Of a stretch of DNA of 64,000 bases, positions 8,410 to 17,689 are shown piece by piece. The notes beneath the pieces were generated by a model. The model saw nothing but the letters and a program-made list of their open reading frames with translations. It did not search any database and was not told the DNA's origin. Source of the DNA: Spirosoma pollinicola (lineage in GTDB: Bacteria; Bacteroidota; Bacteroidia; Cytophagales; Spirosomataceae); the NCBI RefSeq assembly GCF_002831565.1, contig NZ_CP025096.1:744001-808000 (forward strand), in the 5' to 3' direction. The translations under genes and the position numbers were made by a program. Position 1 is the first letter of the stretch, and the number at the start of each line of letters is the position of its first letter.

Positions 8410-9642
8410 ATGAAACTTTTCCGTTATACGCTGTTGCTCTGTCTTTTAGGGCTTGGACAGGTATTCGCACAGTCGATCTATCAGGGGCCGCAGGCCGACG
8501 CTATATTTACAACAGCGACCGAAAAAGCATTTCTGACCGATTTCAACGCGAAATTCAAGACCGATTTTGACGCTACCGGTCAATATGCCAAACTCAATAA
8601 CACAGGTCTGGACGCTTGGGAAATGAGCCTTTTCGACGCCCGAAAAGCGCAGTCTGCCTTTTTTGAAGGATATCCACAGGCTGATCAATTTTCTGAACAG
8701 TTTAAACAGTATATCCAAGCCTGCATCCGCTGGAATTTCTGGCATCTGCTGCTAGCCTACCCTATTCTTCGGGGCAATACACAAACTGCCCAGGCGAGCC
8801 TGATGTCGCTGCCGTCTGTTATGGTCGAGGAATTGAGTAGCCTTAATGTAAATGATGAATCGGCATTGCTGGCTGAGTCATACCAGAACTTCCTGTTTTT
8901 TTACGTTACCTACTTCAATTCTAAAGCCCGGAATTTTGTAAAATATACCCCAACCGACATCCAGGCCAGCCTGCCCGACAAAGCAGCTTACGCACGTCAA
9001 CACCTGACAGGGAAACCTTATCAATATGCGCTGGCCAGGGTGCTGGCCGAAAACTGCGATAAGGCGCCCCCTTCTTCGGTTCGAAAAGTATTTGATTTAT
9101 TGAGCAAAACGCCTGCTGCTGAAAGATATGTGACGGCTGTCAAAGCCCGTTGTGGTGAGGTGATGGCCCGCAAAGACGAACCCATTGTGGCAGCTGCTAA
9201 AAAGAGAGAAATTAGTCCTAATACTTTTTCCTTTGCTAATCAAAACGGAGACCAAATTACGTTCGATGACTTTAAAGGGAAAGTTGTGTACCTCGATGTA
9301 TGGGCCAGTTGGTGTGGACCCTGCCGGGCCGAGTTTCCGTTTTCCAAACAGCTTCAGGAACGCCTGACAGCGAAACAAAAAGAGAAGATCGTTTTTCTGT
9401 ACCTATCCATCGACGAGACTGAGGAAGTTTGGAAACGTGCCTTTGCGACACTTCAGCTAACGGGCGAGCAGGGCTGGTCGAAAGGGGGATGGCGATCCAG
9501 AGTCGTGCAATATTTTGGCATACAGGGCATACCCCGTTACCTGTTGATCAACAAAAACGGGAAAGTTGTTGATGAGAATGCCAAACGCCCCAGCCAGACA
9601 GATGCCGTCCTGCAGGATATACTAAAGCTGGTGGCTGAGTAA
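8410..9642 (+). CDS. TlpA/thioredoxin-family periplasmic protein
   Basis: I start at ATG 8410 because MKLFRYTLLLCLLGLGQVFAQ is a classical signal peptide; the longer in-frame start at 8353 is not. Residues 20-260 are helical and of unknown fold. Residues 270-400 form a TlpA-like thioredoxin domain with KGKVVYLDVWASWCGPCRAEF (redox Cys302 and Cys305) and the cis-Pro segment GIQGIPRYLLI. Such proteins reduce disulfides in the periplasm, for instance on c-type cytochrome precursors. No cytochrome biogenesis genes are nearby, so the client is unknown. Confidence 0.85.
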   Translation: MKLFRYTLLLCLLGLGQVFAQSIYQGPQADAIFTTATEKAFLTDFNAKFKTDFDATGQYAKLNNTGLDAWEMSLFDARKAQSAFFEGYPQADQFSEQFKQYIQACIRWNFWHLLLAYPILRGNTQTAQASLMSLPSVMVEELSSLNVNDESALLAESYQNFLFFYVTYFNSKARNFVKYTPTDIQASLPDKAAYARQHLTGKPYQYALARVLAENCDKAPPSSVRKVFDLLSKTPAAERYVTAVKARCGEVMARKDEPIVAAAKKREISPNTFSFANQNGDQITFDDFKGKVVYLDVWASWCGPCRAEFPFSKQLQERLTAKQKEKIVFLYLSIDETEEVWKRAFATLQLTGEQGWSKGGWRSRVVQYFGIQGIPRYLLINKNGKVVDENAKRPSQTDAVLQDILKLVAE

Positions 9643-9659
9643 CTAATAGAACACAAATG

Positions 9660-9739
9660 GAACACGGATTTTTATGATCCTTATGATTAAAAATGATCAA
9701 ATCTAACTGTTATCATAAAGATCATAAAAACCCGTGTTC
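9660..9739. repeat. Long imperfect palindrome (28-bp arms), dispersed-repeat type
   Basis: Arms at 9660-9687 and 9712-9739 are inverted copies matching at 26 of 28 positions, with a 24-nt loop. The tip begins GAACACGGATTTTTATGAT. A half-copy recurs at about 24471-24494. The element lies between the converging TlpA-like and VF530-like genes, so it may also act as a bidirectional terminator. It resembles a REP/MITE-like dispersed palindrome. Confidence 0.7.
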
Positions 9740-9741
9740 TT

Positions 9742-9963
9742 TTAGTGACGGTCCAACATCTGCATATATAATTCTTCGACCTGTTTACGAGCCCAATCGG
9801 TTTTGCGCAGAAACGTCAGGCTCGATTTAATACTGGGATTGCTCACGAAGCAATTAATCTTAATTTTCTGCCCCAACTGCTCCCATCCATAGTGATCAAC
9901 CAGTTCGTTTAGGATCGTTTCGAGTGTTTTTCCGTGCAGTGGATTATTTGGTTGTGGGTTCAT
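9742..9963 (-). CDS. VF530-type (DUF2132) small DNA-binding-like protein
   Basis: From ATG 9963 the product is 73 residues, beginning [32 protein letters not shown] and including [25 protein letters not shown], which is the conserved core of the VF530/DUF2132 family. Family members are about 70-80 residues, so I prefer this start over in-frame upstream starts at 10023 and 10044. The family has a structure from Vibrio fischeri suggesting DNA binding, but the cellular role is not established. The gene stands alone between a palindromic repeat and a long AT-rich spacer. Confidence 0.85.
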   Translation of the reverse strand: MNPQPNNPLHGKTLETILNELVDHYGWEQLGQKIKINCFVSNPSIKSSLTFLRKTDWARKQVEELYMQMLDRH

Positions 9964-10388
9964 GCTACAAAAATCGGCAATAAAGCCATCGACTGTATTA
10001 TACAATTGATAAGACTCTTGCATAAAACAACTCCGATCTGGCAAACATCCCCCAAAAAGAGGTGCTGAATATCACTGTATATTAATGACTTAGGCGGTTA
10101 GTGCCAGAACAAAATTTTGTTTAATGTGACATACCGGAAAAGTCCGCAGTCTAACCTATTAACGGGAAATTAAACTTTTTTTATTTTTTAATATGATTTG
10201 GCAACATACCACTAGCAACCGAAGTTATTATGTGTTAAATGCCAAATTGACAAAAGAATTGATCTAGTAAGTTGAACAAGTCCAGTAGATTTTTGCCATA
10301 AATACTCGGTGTGCATACTATCTTTGATTGTTTTTAGCACTCACTTGATCATCCTACCTACCGTAATAGCTGATATTTACTGATTATT
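9964..10388. other. AT-rich intergenic region upstream of the GH63-like gene
   Basis: No convincing coding frame is seen here. The stretch around 10165-10200 is very T- and A-rich. A Bacteroidota-like -7 element, TATCTTTG, occurs at 10319-10326 with TTTTG 23 bp upstream at 10291-10295; the spacing is slightly longer than ideal. It would place a start point about 50 bp before the glucosidase gene. The upstream start of the VF530-like gene may lie inside this interval. Confidence 0.4.
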
Positions 10389-13028
10389 ATGCCTACTGCT
10401 GAACGCGAACGTATTTACGAACGAGCCGACAATAAAGGTTGGAAAAAATGGGGCCCTTACCTTTCCGACCGCGCCTGGGGCACTGTTCGGGAAGATTACA
10501 GTCCATATGGTGATGCCTGGAATTTCGTTAGCCACGATATGGCCCGTTCCCGCGCTTACCGCTGGGGTGATGAAGGTATCGGGGGCATTTCAGATAACAA
10601 AGGCCACATCTGTTTTGCCCTGGCTTTCTGGAATCACAAAGACAATATCCTGAAAGAGAGGCTCTTTGGCCTCAACGGACCCGAAGGCAATCATGGCGAA
10701 GACGTGAAAGAACTGTACTATTATTTAGACAGTACGCCCACGCACTCATACATGAAAATGCTGTATAAATACCCGCAGCAGGAATTTCCTTACAACCGGC
10801 TGGTTATCGAATCCACCCGAAGAGGACGGCAAGAACCCGAGTTTGAGTTGACTGATACGGGCATTTTTGACCAGGATGAATATTTCGACATATTCATCGA
10901 ATATGCCAAAGACTCTCAAAACGATTGGCTGGTGAAGATTACGGCGCATAACCGTTCAGCCGTTGATGCTCCTTTGACTTTGCTGCCCACTATCTGGTTC
11001 CGCAATACCTGGTCCTGGGGCTATGAGCAATACAACTCCCGCCCCATGCTCAATGGGATTGCCAATAACCAGATAGAGGTGAACCACAAGCAGTTGGGTA
11101 AGTATAAGCTCTACTGTGAAGAGGCAGATGCACTGCTTTTCTGCGACAATGATACGAACTCCGAACGGCTGTATGGCAGGCCCAATGCGTCGAAATACAC
11201 TAAAGACGGAATCAATAACTTCATTGTATCAGGTGGCAAAAAGGGCTTTATCAACCCGAATCAGATTGGCACCAAAGCCTCAGCCCAATATAGCCGGAAT
11301 GTATCGGCGGGAGAGAGTGTAAGTATTCGGCTGCGGTTCAGTGAGCAAACTACCCTGTCGCAACCCTTCGCCGATTTTGACAAAATCTGGGACAATCGCC
11401 TTTCTGACGCCGATGCGTTTTATGCTGACCTACAAAAGAATGTGCTCGATGCCGAGTTACGGGCCATTCAGCGCCAGGCCTACGCGGGCATGCTTTGGAG
11501 CAAGCAGTTCTATTATTACAACGTAAATGAATGGCTGAAGGGCGACCCTAAAATGCCGGTGCCATTTCAGGGTCGTGTCTATGCGCGGAATGAAAACTGG
11601 CGGCATATGTATACGGCAAACATCCTGTCGATGCCTGACAAATGGGAGTACCCCTGGTTTGCGGCCTGGGATCTGGCGTTCCATACGCTGACGCTGGCAC
11701 GGCTCGATGCGCACTTCGCCAAACGGCAGCTTGCGGTTATTTTACGTGAGTATTATATGCACCCAAATGGCCAGATTCCGGCTTACGAGTGGAATTTCAG
11801 CGACGTTAATCCGCCCGTTCATGCCTGGGCAACCTGGAAAGTATACGAAATAGATAAGGAGCAGAACGGCGTTGGCGATGTCAATTTCCTGGAACGGGTA
11901 TTCCATAAACTGCTGCTGAACTTTACGTGGTGGGTAAACCGCAAAGACGTATCCGGCAACAACATCTTTGGTGGTGGCTTCCTCGGCCTTGATAATATCG
12001 GGGTATTCGACCGGAGTCAACCGCTGCCTATGGGTGGGCGCATTGAACAGGCTGACGGTACAGGCTGGATGGCCATGTACACGCTGAATATGCTGCGGAT
12101 TGCGTGCGAGATTTCGCTCACGCGGCCTTCTTATCAGGATATGGCCAGCAAGTTCTTTGAGCACTTTTTGCACATTGCCTCGGCCATGAACAACCTTGGT
12201 AAGCAGAATATCAGCCTGTGGGACGAGGTAGACCAGTTCTACTATGATGTGCTGCACATGCCCGATCACAACGCCCGTTTGCTGAAAATTCGCTCGATGG
12301 TGGGTCTCATCCCACTTTTTGCCGTGGAGATTCTGGACGAATCACTGCTGTCGCAACTGCCTGATTTTAAACGCCGTGTTGAGTGGGTACTCACAAACCG
12401 CCCTGATCTGGCTTCGCTGGTTTCACGCTGGCACGAGCCGGGTAAAGGCGAAACACACCTGCTGAGCTTGCTGCGTGGCCACAGGATGAAAATGATTCTG
12501 AAACGTATGTTCGACGAAACCGAGTTTTTGTCGGATTACGGCATTCGAGCTTTATCGAAATACCACGAAAAAACGCCCTATCAGTTTGAGCTGAACAGCG
12601 AAATTTTTCAGGTTCGTTACGTAGCCGCCGAGTCGGAGATGAGTATGTTTGGGGGTAACTCAAACTGGCGCGGTCCAATCTGGTTTCCGGTCAACTTCCT
12701 GCTCATTGATTCTCTATTGAAGTTTTACCAATACTACGGCGATGATTTCGAGGTTGAATACCCAACCAACTCTGGTCAAATCATGAGCGTAAAAGAAGCC
12801 ACATTGCTCGTTATTCAACGGCTTCTGAATATTTTCCAGCGTGACAAATCGGGGCGGGTTGCGGCTTTTGGTGCTGACAAAAAAATGCAGGACGACCCCC
12901 ATTTCCAGGGGTTGTATCTCTTCTATGAATATTTCAACGGCGACAATGGCATGGGACTCGGTGCCAATCACCAAACAGGGTGGACGGGTCTGGTTGCCGA
13001 TCTGATCGAGTATCTCTATAAATACTAA
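10389..13028 (+). CDS. GH63-like (MGH1-type) glucosidase
   Basis: The 879-residue protein starts MPTAERERIYERADNKGWKKWGPYLSDRAWGTVREDYS, the hallmark N-terminus of bacterial and archaeal GH63-related glucosidases. The C-terminal half is an (alpha/alpha)6-barrel with PWFAAWDLAFHTL, YEWNFSDVNPPVHAWA and NSNWRGPIWFPVNFLL, regions that carry the acid catalytic residues in the family. No signal peptide is present, so it is probably cytosolic and acts on alpha-glucosidic linkages such as glucosylglycerate, mannosylglycerate or trehalose-like solutes. Glycerate kinase lies just downstream on the opposite strand, which would fit release of glycerate from such a solute, but that is inference. Confidence 0.88.
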   Translation: MPTAERERIYERADNKGWKKWGPYLSDRAWGTVREDYSPYGDAWNFVSHDMARSRAYRWGDEGIGGISDNKGHICFALAFWNHKDNILKERLFGLNGPEGNHGEDVKELYYYLDSTPTHSYMKMLYKYPQQEFPYNRLVIESTRRGRQEPEFELTDTGIFDQDEYFDIFIEYAKDSQNDWLVKITAHNRSAVDAPLTLLPTIWFRNTWSWGYEQYNSRPMLNGIANNQIEVNHKQLGKYKLYCEEADALLFCDNDTNSERLYGRPNASKYTKDGINNFIVSGGKKGFINPNQIGTKASAQYSRNVSAGESVSIRLRFSEQTTLSQPFADFDKIWDNRLSDADAFYADLQKNVLDAELRAIQRQAYAGMLWSKQFYYYNVNEWLKGDPKMPVPFQGRVYARNENWRHMYTANILSMPDKWEYPWFAAWDLAFHTLTLARLDAHFAKRQLAVILREYYMHPNGQIPAYEWNFSDVNPPVHAWATWKVYEIDKEQNGVGDVNFLERVFHKLLLNFTWWVNRKDVSGNNIFGGGFLGLDNIGVFDRSQPLPMGGRIEQADGTGWMAMYTLNMLRIACEISLTRPSYQDMASKFFEHFLHIASAMNNLGKQNISLWDEVDQFYYDVLHMPDHNARLLKIRSMVGLIPLFAVEILDESLLSQLPDFKRRVEWVLTNRPDLASLVSRWHEPGKGETHLLSLLRGHRMKMILKRMFDETEFLSDYGIRALSKYHEKTPYQFELNSEIFQVRYVAAESEMSMFGGNSNWRGPIWFPVNFLLIDSLLKFYQYYGDDFEVEYPTNSGQIMSVKEATLLVIQRLLNIFQRDKSGRVAAFGADKKMQDDPHFQGLYLFYEYFNGDNGMGLGANHQTGWTGLVADLIEYLYKY

Positions 13029-13073
13029 ACCCAGCCGCAGGCGTTAGCGGCAGGTATTGAGAAGTAATAACAG

Positions 13074-13105
13074 GAAGCCGGACTCGTTAGTCCGGCTTCT
13101 TTTTT
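13074..13105 (+). terminator. Rho-independent terminator after the GH63-like gene
   Basis: A perfect 11-bp stem (GAAGCCGGACT / AGTCCGGCTTC) with a CGTT tetraloop is followed by a run of six T residues. It lies 46 bp past the glucosidase stop codon. Confidence 0.9.
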
Positions 13106-13166
13106 CTCTTTACATCGGCTAAATCTTTTAATAAAATAATGATGGGAGAAGTCCTATAAACAGCTA

Positions 13167-14303
13167 TTACATGGTATTATGCCAGATAGTCGAAACCGTC
13201 CGTATGAGTTGAAAGGTCATCTGTTTTACATAATCGGCGGCATTCGCGATGGCGTCGTCTAAACTAGCCGGGCCAGGCATAATAGAAAATGCGCTGGTCA
13301 ACCCTAAGGTAATTAACTCATCCGGTGTTAGTTGCAGCGATCCGCACAAAGCAATTACAGGGACGCGCTGCTCATTTGCCAGGCGTGTAATACCCGCAAT
13401 AAGTTTACCCTGCAACGTCTGATTATCGATTCGCCCCTCCCCCGTTAGTACAAGATCGGCGCCAGCCATTTTTTCGGCAAGTTGGGTATGCTTGATTAAC
13501 AGGTTCACACCTTCGGTCAGGTGGGCATTTAAGAACAAAACGGTTCCGGCACCTAATCCCCCCGCAGCTCCGGCACCGGGCATCATGGCCAGATTGAGGC
13601 CAAATTGTTTATGAATCAACTCAGCCAAATGCGTCATTCCTGCATCCAGAACGGGCAAATCGTCAGGTTTTGCTCCTTTTTGTGGCCCATAAATAAACGT
13701 TGCACCCTGTTGGCCAACTAGCGGGTTCGTAACATCACAGGCGACGTCAACCACGCCAGCCCAGGGAGACTCAGGCGGCAGTATGGACCGAATGTCCGAT
13801 AAATTTCCGCCACACGGGCGCATTTCCCGGTCCGATTCGTCCATAAACCGCCAGCCCAACGCAGCCGCCATGCCCGTTCCGGCATCGTTGGTAGCACTGC
13901 CGCCAATACCAAGAACAATATGATTAACACCCTGATTTATTGCCTGTTGCATCAACTCACCAGTACCAAATGTATTGGTCTGAAACGGATTATAATCTGA
14001 TGGATGAAGGAGCCGCAATCCCGATGCCTGCGCCATTTCGATATAAGCCGTTGTCCCGTCGCCCGAAATTCCATAACCCGCGTCAACCGGTCGACCAATC
14101 GGATCCTGAACGGTAGTGGTATACCAATTTCCTCCTGTAACCTGTGTTAACACTTCGGCGGTACCTTCTCCCCCATCCGCCATCGGCACCGCGATCACCT
14201 CTGCCGTTGGGTTTGCCAACCGGATGCCTTCGGTCATGGCGGCACACACTACCGAAGCCGTCAACGAACCTTTAAATTTATCAGGAGCCAGTAAAATCTT
14301 CAT
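13167..14303 (-). CDS. glxK: Glycerate kinase (GlxK/GarK type)
   Basis: The 378-residue sequence begins MKILLAPDKFKGSLTASVVCAAM and contains MADGGEGTAEVL, GIGGSATNDAGTGMAAALG and LVLTGEGRIDNQT, all diagnostic of the class II glycerate kinase family (PF02595). The enzyme phosphorylates D-glycerate with ATP to 2-phosphoglycerate (some members make 3-phosphoglycerate). Length matches the usual 370-390 residues. It converges on the GH63-like gene and is divergent from a Gfo/Idh/MocA oxidoreductase. Symbol choice between glxK and garK is arbitrary. Confidence 0.93.
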   Translation of the reverse strand: MKILLAPDKFKGSLTASVVCAAMTEGIRLANPTAEVIAVPMADGGEGTAEVLTQVTGGNWYTTTVQDPIGRPVDAGYGISGDGTTAYIEMAQASGLRLLHPSDYNPFQTNTFGTGELMQQAINQGVNHIVLGIGGSATNDAGTGMAAALGWRFMDESDREMRPCGGNLSDIRSILPPESPWAGVVDVACDVTNPLVGQQGATFIYGPQKGAKPDDLPVLDAGMTHLAELIHKQFGLNLAMMPGAGAAGGLGAGTVLFLNAHLTEGVNLLIKHTQLAEKMAGADLVLTGEGRIDNQTLQGKLIAGITRLANEQRVPVIALCGSLQLTPDELITLGLTSAFSIMPGPASLDDAIANAADYVKQMTFQLIRTVSTIWHNTM

Positions 14304-14377
14304 CGGTAAAAAATTGTGTCTATTTGGGTAAGTGAGTAAGTTGTCAGCGAATTAGATTTACTGCCATCTCTCTTCCT

Positions 14378-15400
14378 ATGACCCTACTGAAAGCTGCCAT
14401 CATTGGCGGGGGCAATATTGCCGATAATAACCACATTCCTGCACTAATCCAGTTGACGGAACAAGTAAAGCTTGTAGCGGTGTGCAGTCGCGATTTGACG
14501 AAAGCCCGCGCTCTAGCCGACAAACATGATATTGCACATGCATTTGACAGCACCAGCGAAATGTACCATCAATGTACACCCGATCTGGTTATTATCTGCA
14601 CGCCCAATAACCTGCATTACCCGCAAACGATGGAAGCGCTGAACCATAACTGCCACGTTTTCTGCGAAAAACCACCGGCTATATCCGCCCAAAACGCCCG
14701 CGACATGTCAACGCTGGCCGCTCAAAAGGGCTTGACGTTAGCTTATAATTTTCAACTCCGGCAAACGAGCGAGTGGAGTTTACTAACACGCTGCCAGAGT
14801 GATGGTCTTTTAGGCAACATTTACCATATAAAAGCCCATTTTCTTCGTCGGCGGGGCATTCCGGGATGGGGATACTTTACTGACAAGGGCATGCAGGGTG
14901 GTGGGGCATTAATGGACCTGGGAGTTCATGTGCTCGATCTGGCTCTGTGCGCACTGGGCTATCCTGCACCCGATCAGGTAATTGGCAATACGTATGATTT
15001 TATTGGCAAAACCGGCGGTAAAGGACTGATGGGTGCGTGGAATCCGGAAGCGTTTGGGGTTGAAGATGCCGCGATGGCTTATCTGACCTTTCCGAATAAA
15101 GCATCAATCATGCTCTCGGCATCCTTTGCGCTGAATACACAGGTCGATAAAGACCGGAATCTGGAAATCTTTGGCAGCAAAGGAGGTGTCAAACTTTTCC
15201 CTTTTTCCTTGCACACAGAACTGGCAGGTGAATTAGCCGATGTTCAATTCCCGTATCTGGAGGAAGTCGACATACAACTGAAAAATACCTCGGCTTTTCT
15301 GGACGCCTGTCAGGGCAAACCATCGAACGTGTGTACCGCCGAGCAAGGAGCGATTTTACAGGAAATTGTTGAGCGAATTTATCAATCGGCAGAAAAGTAA
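14378..15400 (+). CDS. Gfo/Idh/MocA-family NAD(P)-dependent oxidoreductase
   Basis: This 340-residue enzyme has an N-terminal Rossmann domain (AAIIGGGNIADNNHIPAL, residues 6-23), the conserved EKPPA motif around residue 97, and a C-terminal alpha/beta substrate domain with GGGALMDLGVHVLDLAL. The family oxidises or reduces sugars and inositols; in this protein the substrate cannot be read from the sequence. The GxGxxG motif is slightly altered to GGGNIA. It is divergently placed to glycerate kinase with a 74-bp gap, suggesting shared regulation. Confidence 0.88.
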   Translation: MTLLKAAIIGGGNIADNNHIPALIQLTEQVKLVAVCSRDLTKARALADKHDIAHAFDSTSEMYHQCTPDLVIICTPNNLHYPQTMEALNHNCHVFCEKPPAISAQNARDMSTLAAQKGLTLAYNFQLRQTSEWSLLTRCQSDGLLGNIYHIKAHFLRRRGIPGWGYFTDKGMQGGGALMDLGVHVLDLALCALGYPAPDQVIGNTYDFIGKTGGKGLMGAWNPEAFGVEDAAMAYLTFPNKASIMLSASFALNTQVDKDRNLEIFGSKGGVKLFPFSLHTELAGELADVQFPYLEEVDIQLKNTSAFLDACQGKPSNVCTAEQGAILQEIVERIYQSAEK

Positions 15401-15465
15401 GCTGCTATAAATGGCTTAATGTAGCGTGTAGTGCGGTTGGCCACCCGCGCTACACGCTACAAAAT

Positions 15466-16791
15466 CTAAACCACTAATTTTGCTGAACGAAGCCACTCGG
15501 GCTTGGTGGTCACAACGTTGGCTTTCAGTTCGTTCAGCATAGCGTAGAGTCCGTAATAGGTGCGGTTTACATATAAACCATCCTGCGAACCCCGCGCTAC
15601 TTTTGAGTTTTTCAGCTCCTGCACATTTGCTAGTCCTTCAGCAAATGCATAAACCCGACTAAAGTAACTATCATCGCCAAAGTCGAATGATTCAACGGCA
15701 AACGGCTCAGCAAGCATCCGGGTCATGTCAATGAACAAGTCGGAGAAAAACTTGCGTTCTTTCGGCGAATCGGCATCGGTCAGGAATTCCAGATTCTCGA
15801 AAATTTCTTCGGTCAGGACAGCGTCTTCCAGCGTATCGGGGTTAACAAGCCGGAAATAATTATCATAATAAAAATCAGGAATGACTTTTACACAGCCAAA
15901 GTCAATTACGCCCATGGTGCCATCGGCCCGCATCAGGAAGTTGCCCGGATGTGGATCGGCGTGAACTTGCCGGAGGGTATGAATCTGAAAATCATAGAAG
16001 TCCCATAGGGCTTGTCCAATCAGGTTTCGAACCTCCTGTGAGGGGTTCGTTTTCATGAACTCTTTCAGGTGCATACCTTCGAGCCAGTCCATTGTCAGGA
16101 TACGTTTCGACGATAACTCCGGATAATATTTCGGGAATACAAGGCCAGGAATGTGCGCACAAGCTTCCGAAATTTCGATGGACCTCTTTAGTTCGAGATC
16201 ATAGTCGGTTTCTTCCAGTAACTTCGATTCCACCTCGCCCATGTAGCGATCAATGTCACGCTCGTTGAGCTTCAACAGACGAACAGCCAATGGTTTGGCA
16301 ATTTTCAAGTCCGAACTCACGGCATCGGCTACGCCCGGATACTGTACTTTAACGGCCAGCTTTTTCCCGTCTTTATAGGCCTGATGCACCTGGCCAATAC
16401 TCGCAGCATTGACGGCCTCGATAGTAAACGAATCGAACAACTGCGAAGGTGTTTTACCGAAATACGTTTTGAAGGTCTTGACAACCAGCGGACCCGACAA
16501 CGGTGGTGCTGAATACTGCGCCATTGTGAACTTATCGGAGTAGGCTATCGGTAACAAGCCCCTGTCCATACTGAGCATCTGGGCCATTTTCAAGGCAGAA
16601 CCCTTTAATTCGCTCAATGCATCATAAATATCGGCGGCATTATCCTTGTGGAGTTCATCTCTCGACAAATTCGGATCAAGTAATTTCTTGCTGTAATGCT
16701 TGATGTAATTACCCCCAACTTTTACCCCAGCCTTCATGAACTGACTGGCACGCGCAACTTTACCTGTTGGAACGGATGTTTGAATCTTCAT
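15466..16791 (-). CDS. ABC1/AarF/UbiB-family atypical kinase
   Basis: Starting at ATG 16791 (MKIQTSVPTGKVARASQF), the 441-residue protein shows the ABC1 family signatures: ELKGSALKMAQMLSMDRG (KxGQ-like motif), SIGQVHQAYKDGKKLAVKVQYPGV (Ala-rich loop and catalytic Lys), QVHADPHPGNFLMRADGTMGVIDFGCVKV (catalytic HADPHPGN and DFG). These ATP-binding proteins are tied to ubiquinone or other isoprenoid lipid homeostasis. A TetR-like regulator lies 97 bp upstream on the same strand, and the pair looks like an operon. The in-frame start at 16845 is less likely. Confidence 0.92.
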   Translation of the reverse strand: MKIQTSVPTGKVARASQFMKAGVKVGGNYIKHYSKKLLDPNLSRDELHKDNAADIYDALSELKGSALKMAQMLSMDRGLLPIAYSDKFTMAQYSAPPLSGPLVVKTFKTYFGKTPSQLFDSFTIEAVNAASIGQVHQAYKDGKKLAVKVQYPGVADAVSSDLKIAKPLAVRLLKLNERDIDRYMGEVESKLLEETDYDLELKRSIEISEACAHIPGLVFPKYYPELSSKRILTMDWLEGMHLKEFMKTNPSQEVRNLIGQALWDFYDFQIHTLRQVHADPHPGNFLMRADGTMGVIDFGCVKVIPDFYYDNYFRLVNPDTLEDAVLTEEIFENLEFLTDADSPKERKFFSDLFIDMTRMLAEPFAVESFDFGDDSYFSRVYAFAEGLANVQELKNSKVARGSQDGLYVNRTYYGLYAMLNELKANVVTTKPEWLRSAKLVV

Positions 16792-16888
16792 TTGTGATGA
16801 GTGATTGAGTGAATAGTGATTGAGTAAATAGCTCGCAAAAATCAATTGCTATTCGTTCAACCACAGCGACAGCGAACCGCAACTTCGC

Positions 16889-17545
16889 CTACTTATTTTG
16901 ATACATGAATTTGGCGAAATCAAATAGGGTATCCAGCGGGGAACGACCGATGAGATCGAAGGCCGTGTTTACTGATTTTTCAATTGCAGAGTCAGTTTTC
17001 TCGAAATTTTTACTCACGTCACGTACCCAGAAATCAAGCAAATAGAGTGTTTGTCCCCACAATGCATTCGGGTAACGGTCGGTTATAAACGGGCGGGGTT
17101 CAACTTCTTTACTCTCCCGGCCTTCGGCCAGCAAATCGCGGGCATAATCAAAAAACTCGTCCTTGAAGGCAGTTAAAACAGGTATTTGAGGAGTCATTGC
17201 CCGCAAGCCTTTCCCCCGACTATCTGCCTTGAATCGTCCATAACTGTAGACCACAAAACTGCGTTGGGATTTGAGTAACTCGATCCAGGTGTAATAGAAG
17301 GCCAATAACTTTTCCCGAACTGAGTAACTCTGATACGTTTCATCGGCATCAACGGTGGCTTTGGCGTCTGTAAAAAACGTCAGCCATATATCAGCTTCAA
17401 TAGCATCGAATGATGTGTAGTGGGTGTAGAAGTCAGCCTCGGCTATTTTCAGTTTCTTGGCAAACTGGAACACTGAGGTGGGTTGTTTACCGTTTTCAAG
17501 TACGTACTCCGTGTACGCTTTGCGAATTTTTTCGAGCATTTCCAT
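16889..17545 (-). CDS. TetR-like transcriptional regulator
   Basis: I choose ATG 17545 (MEMLEKIRKAYTEYVLENGKQP). An N-terminal helix-turn-helix is visible at residues 3-50 (PTSVFQFAKKLKIAEADFYTHYTSFDAIE), followed by an all-helical ligand domain of about 165 residues. The recognition-helix region is slightly unlike canonical TetR, consistent with the divergent Bacteroidota subgroup often found next to ABC1 kinases. It precedes the ABC1 kinase gene on the same strand and probably controls it. Confidence 0.78.
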   Translation of the reverse strand: MEMLEKIRKAYTEYVLENGKQPTSVFQFAKKLKIAEADFYTHYTSFDAIEADIWLTFFTDAKATVDADETYQSYSVREKLLAFYYTWIELLKSQRSFVVYSYGRFKADSRGKGLRAMTPQIPVLTAFKDEFFDYARDLLAEGRESKEVEPRPFITDRYPNALWGQTLYLLDFWVRDVSKNFEKTDSAIEKSVNTAFDLIGRSPLDTLFDFAKFMYQNK

Positions 17546-17617
17546 ACACAAAGACAACGGCAGGTGTAACAAAAAAGTTTAAGGTCTTTACACATCTAAA
17601 AGCCCGATAACTTCCTG

Positions 17618-17625
17618 TATTTTTG
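17618..17625 (+). promoter_or_regulatory. Bacteroidota-type -7 element for the Gly-rich protein gene
   Basis: TATTTTTG fits TAnnTTTG and lies about 65 bp before the start codon at 17690. I see no clear TTTG element 20 bp upstream, so this is tentative. Confidence 0.35.
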
Positions 17626-17689
17626 TCTTACTTAAGCGATCAATAAAAAAATTAAACTGAGTACAAACAACTGTTTTACTGTAACTGTC

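Noticed and set aside
9660-9739. Plain terminator only
   Set aside because: A related half-copy at 24471 in an unrelated place shows it belongs to a dispersed repeat, although it may also terminate transcription.
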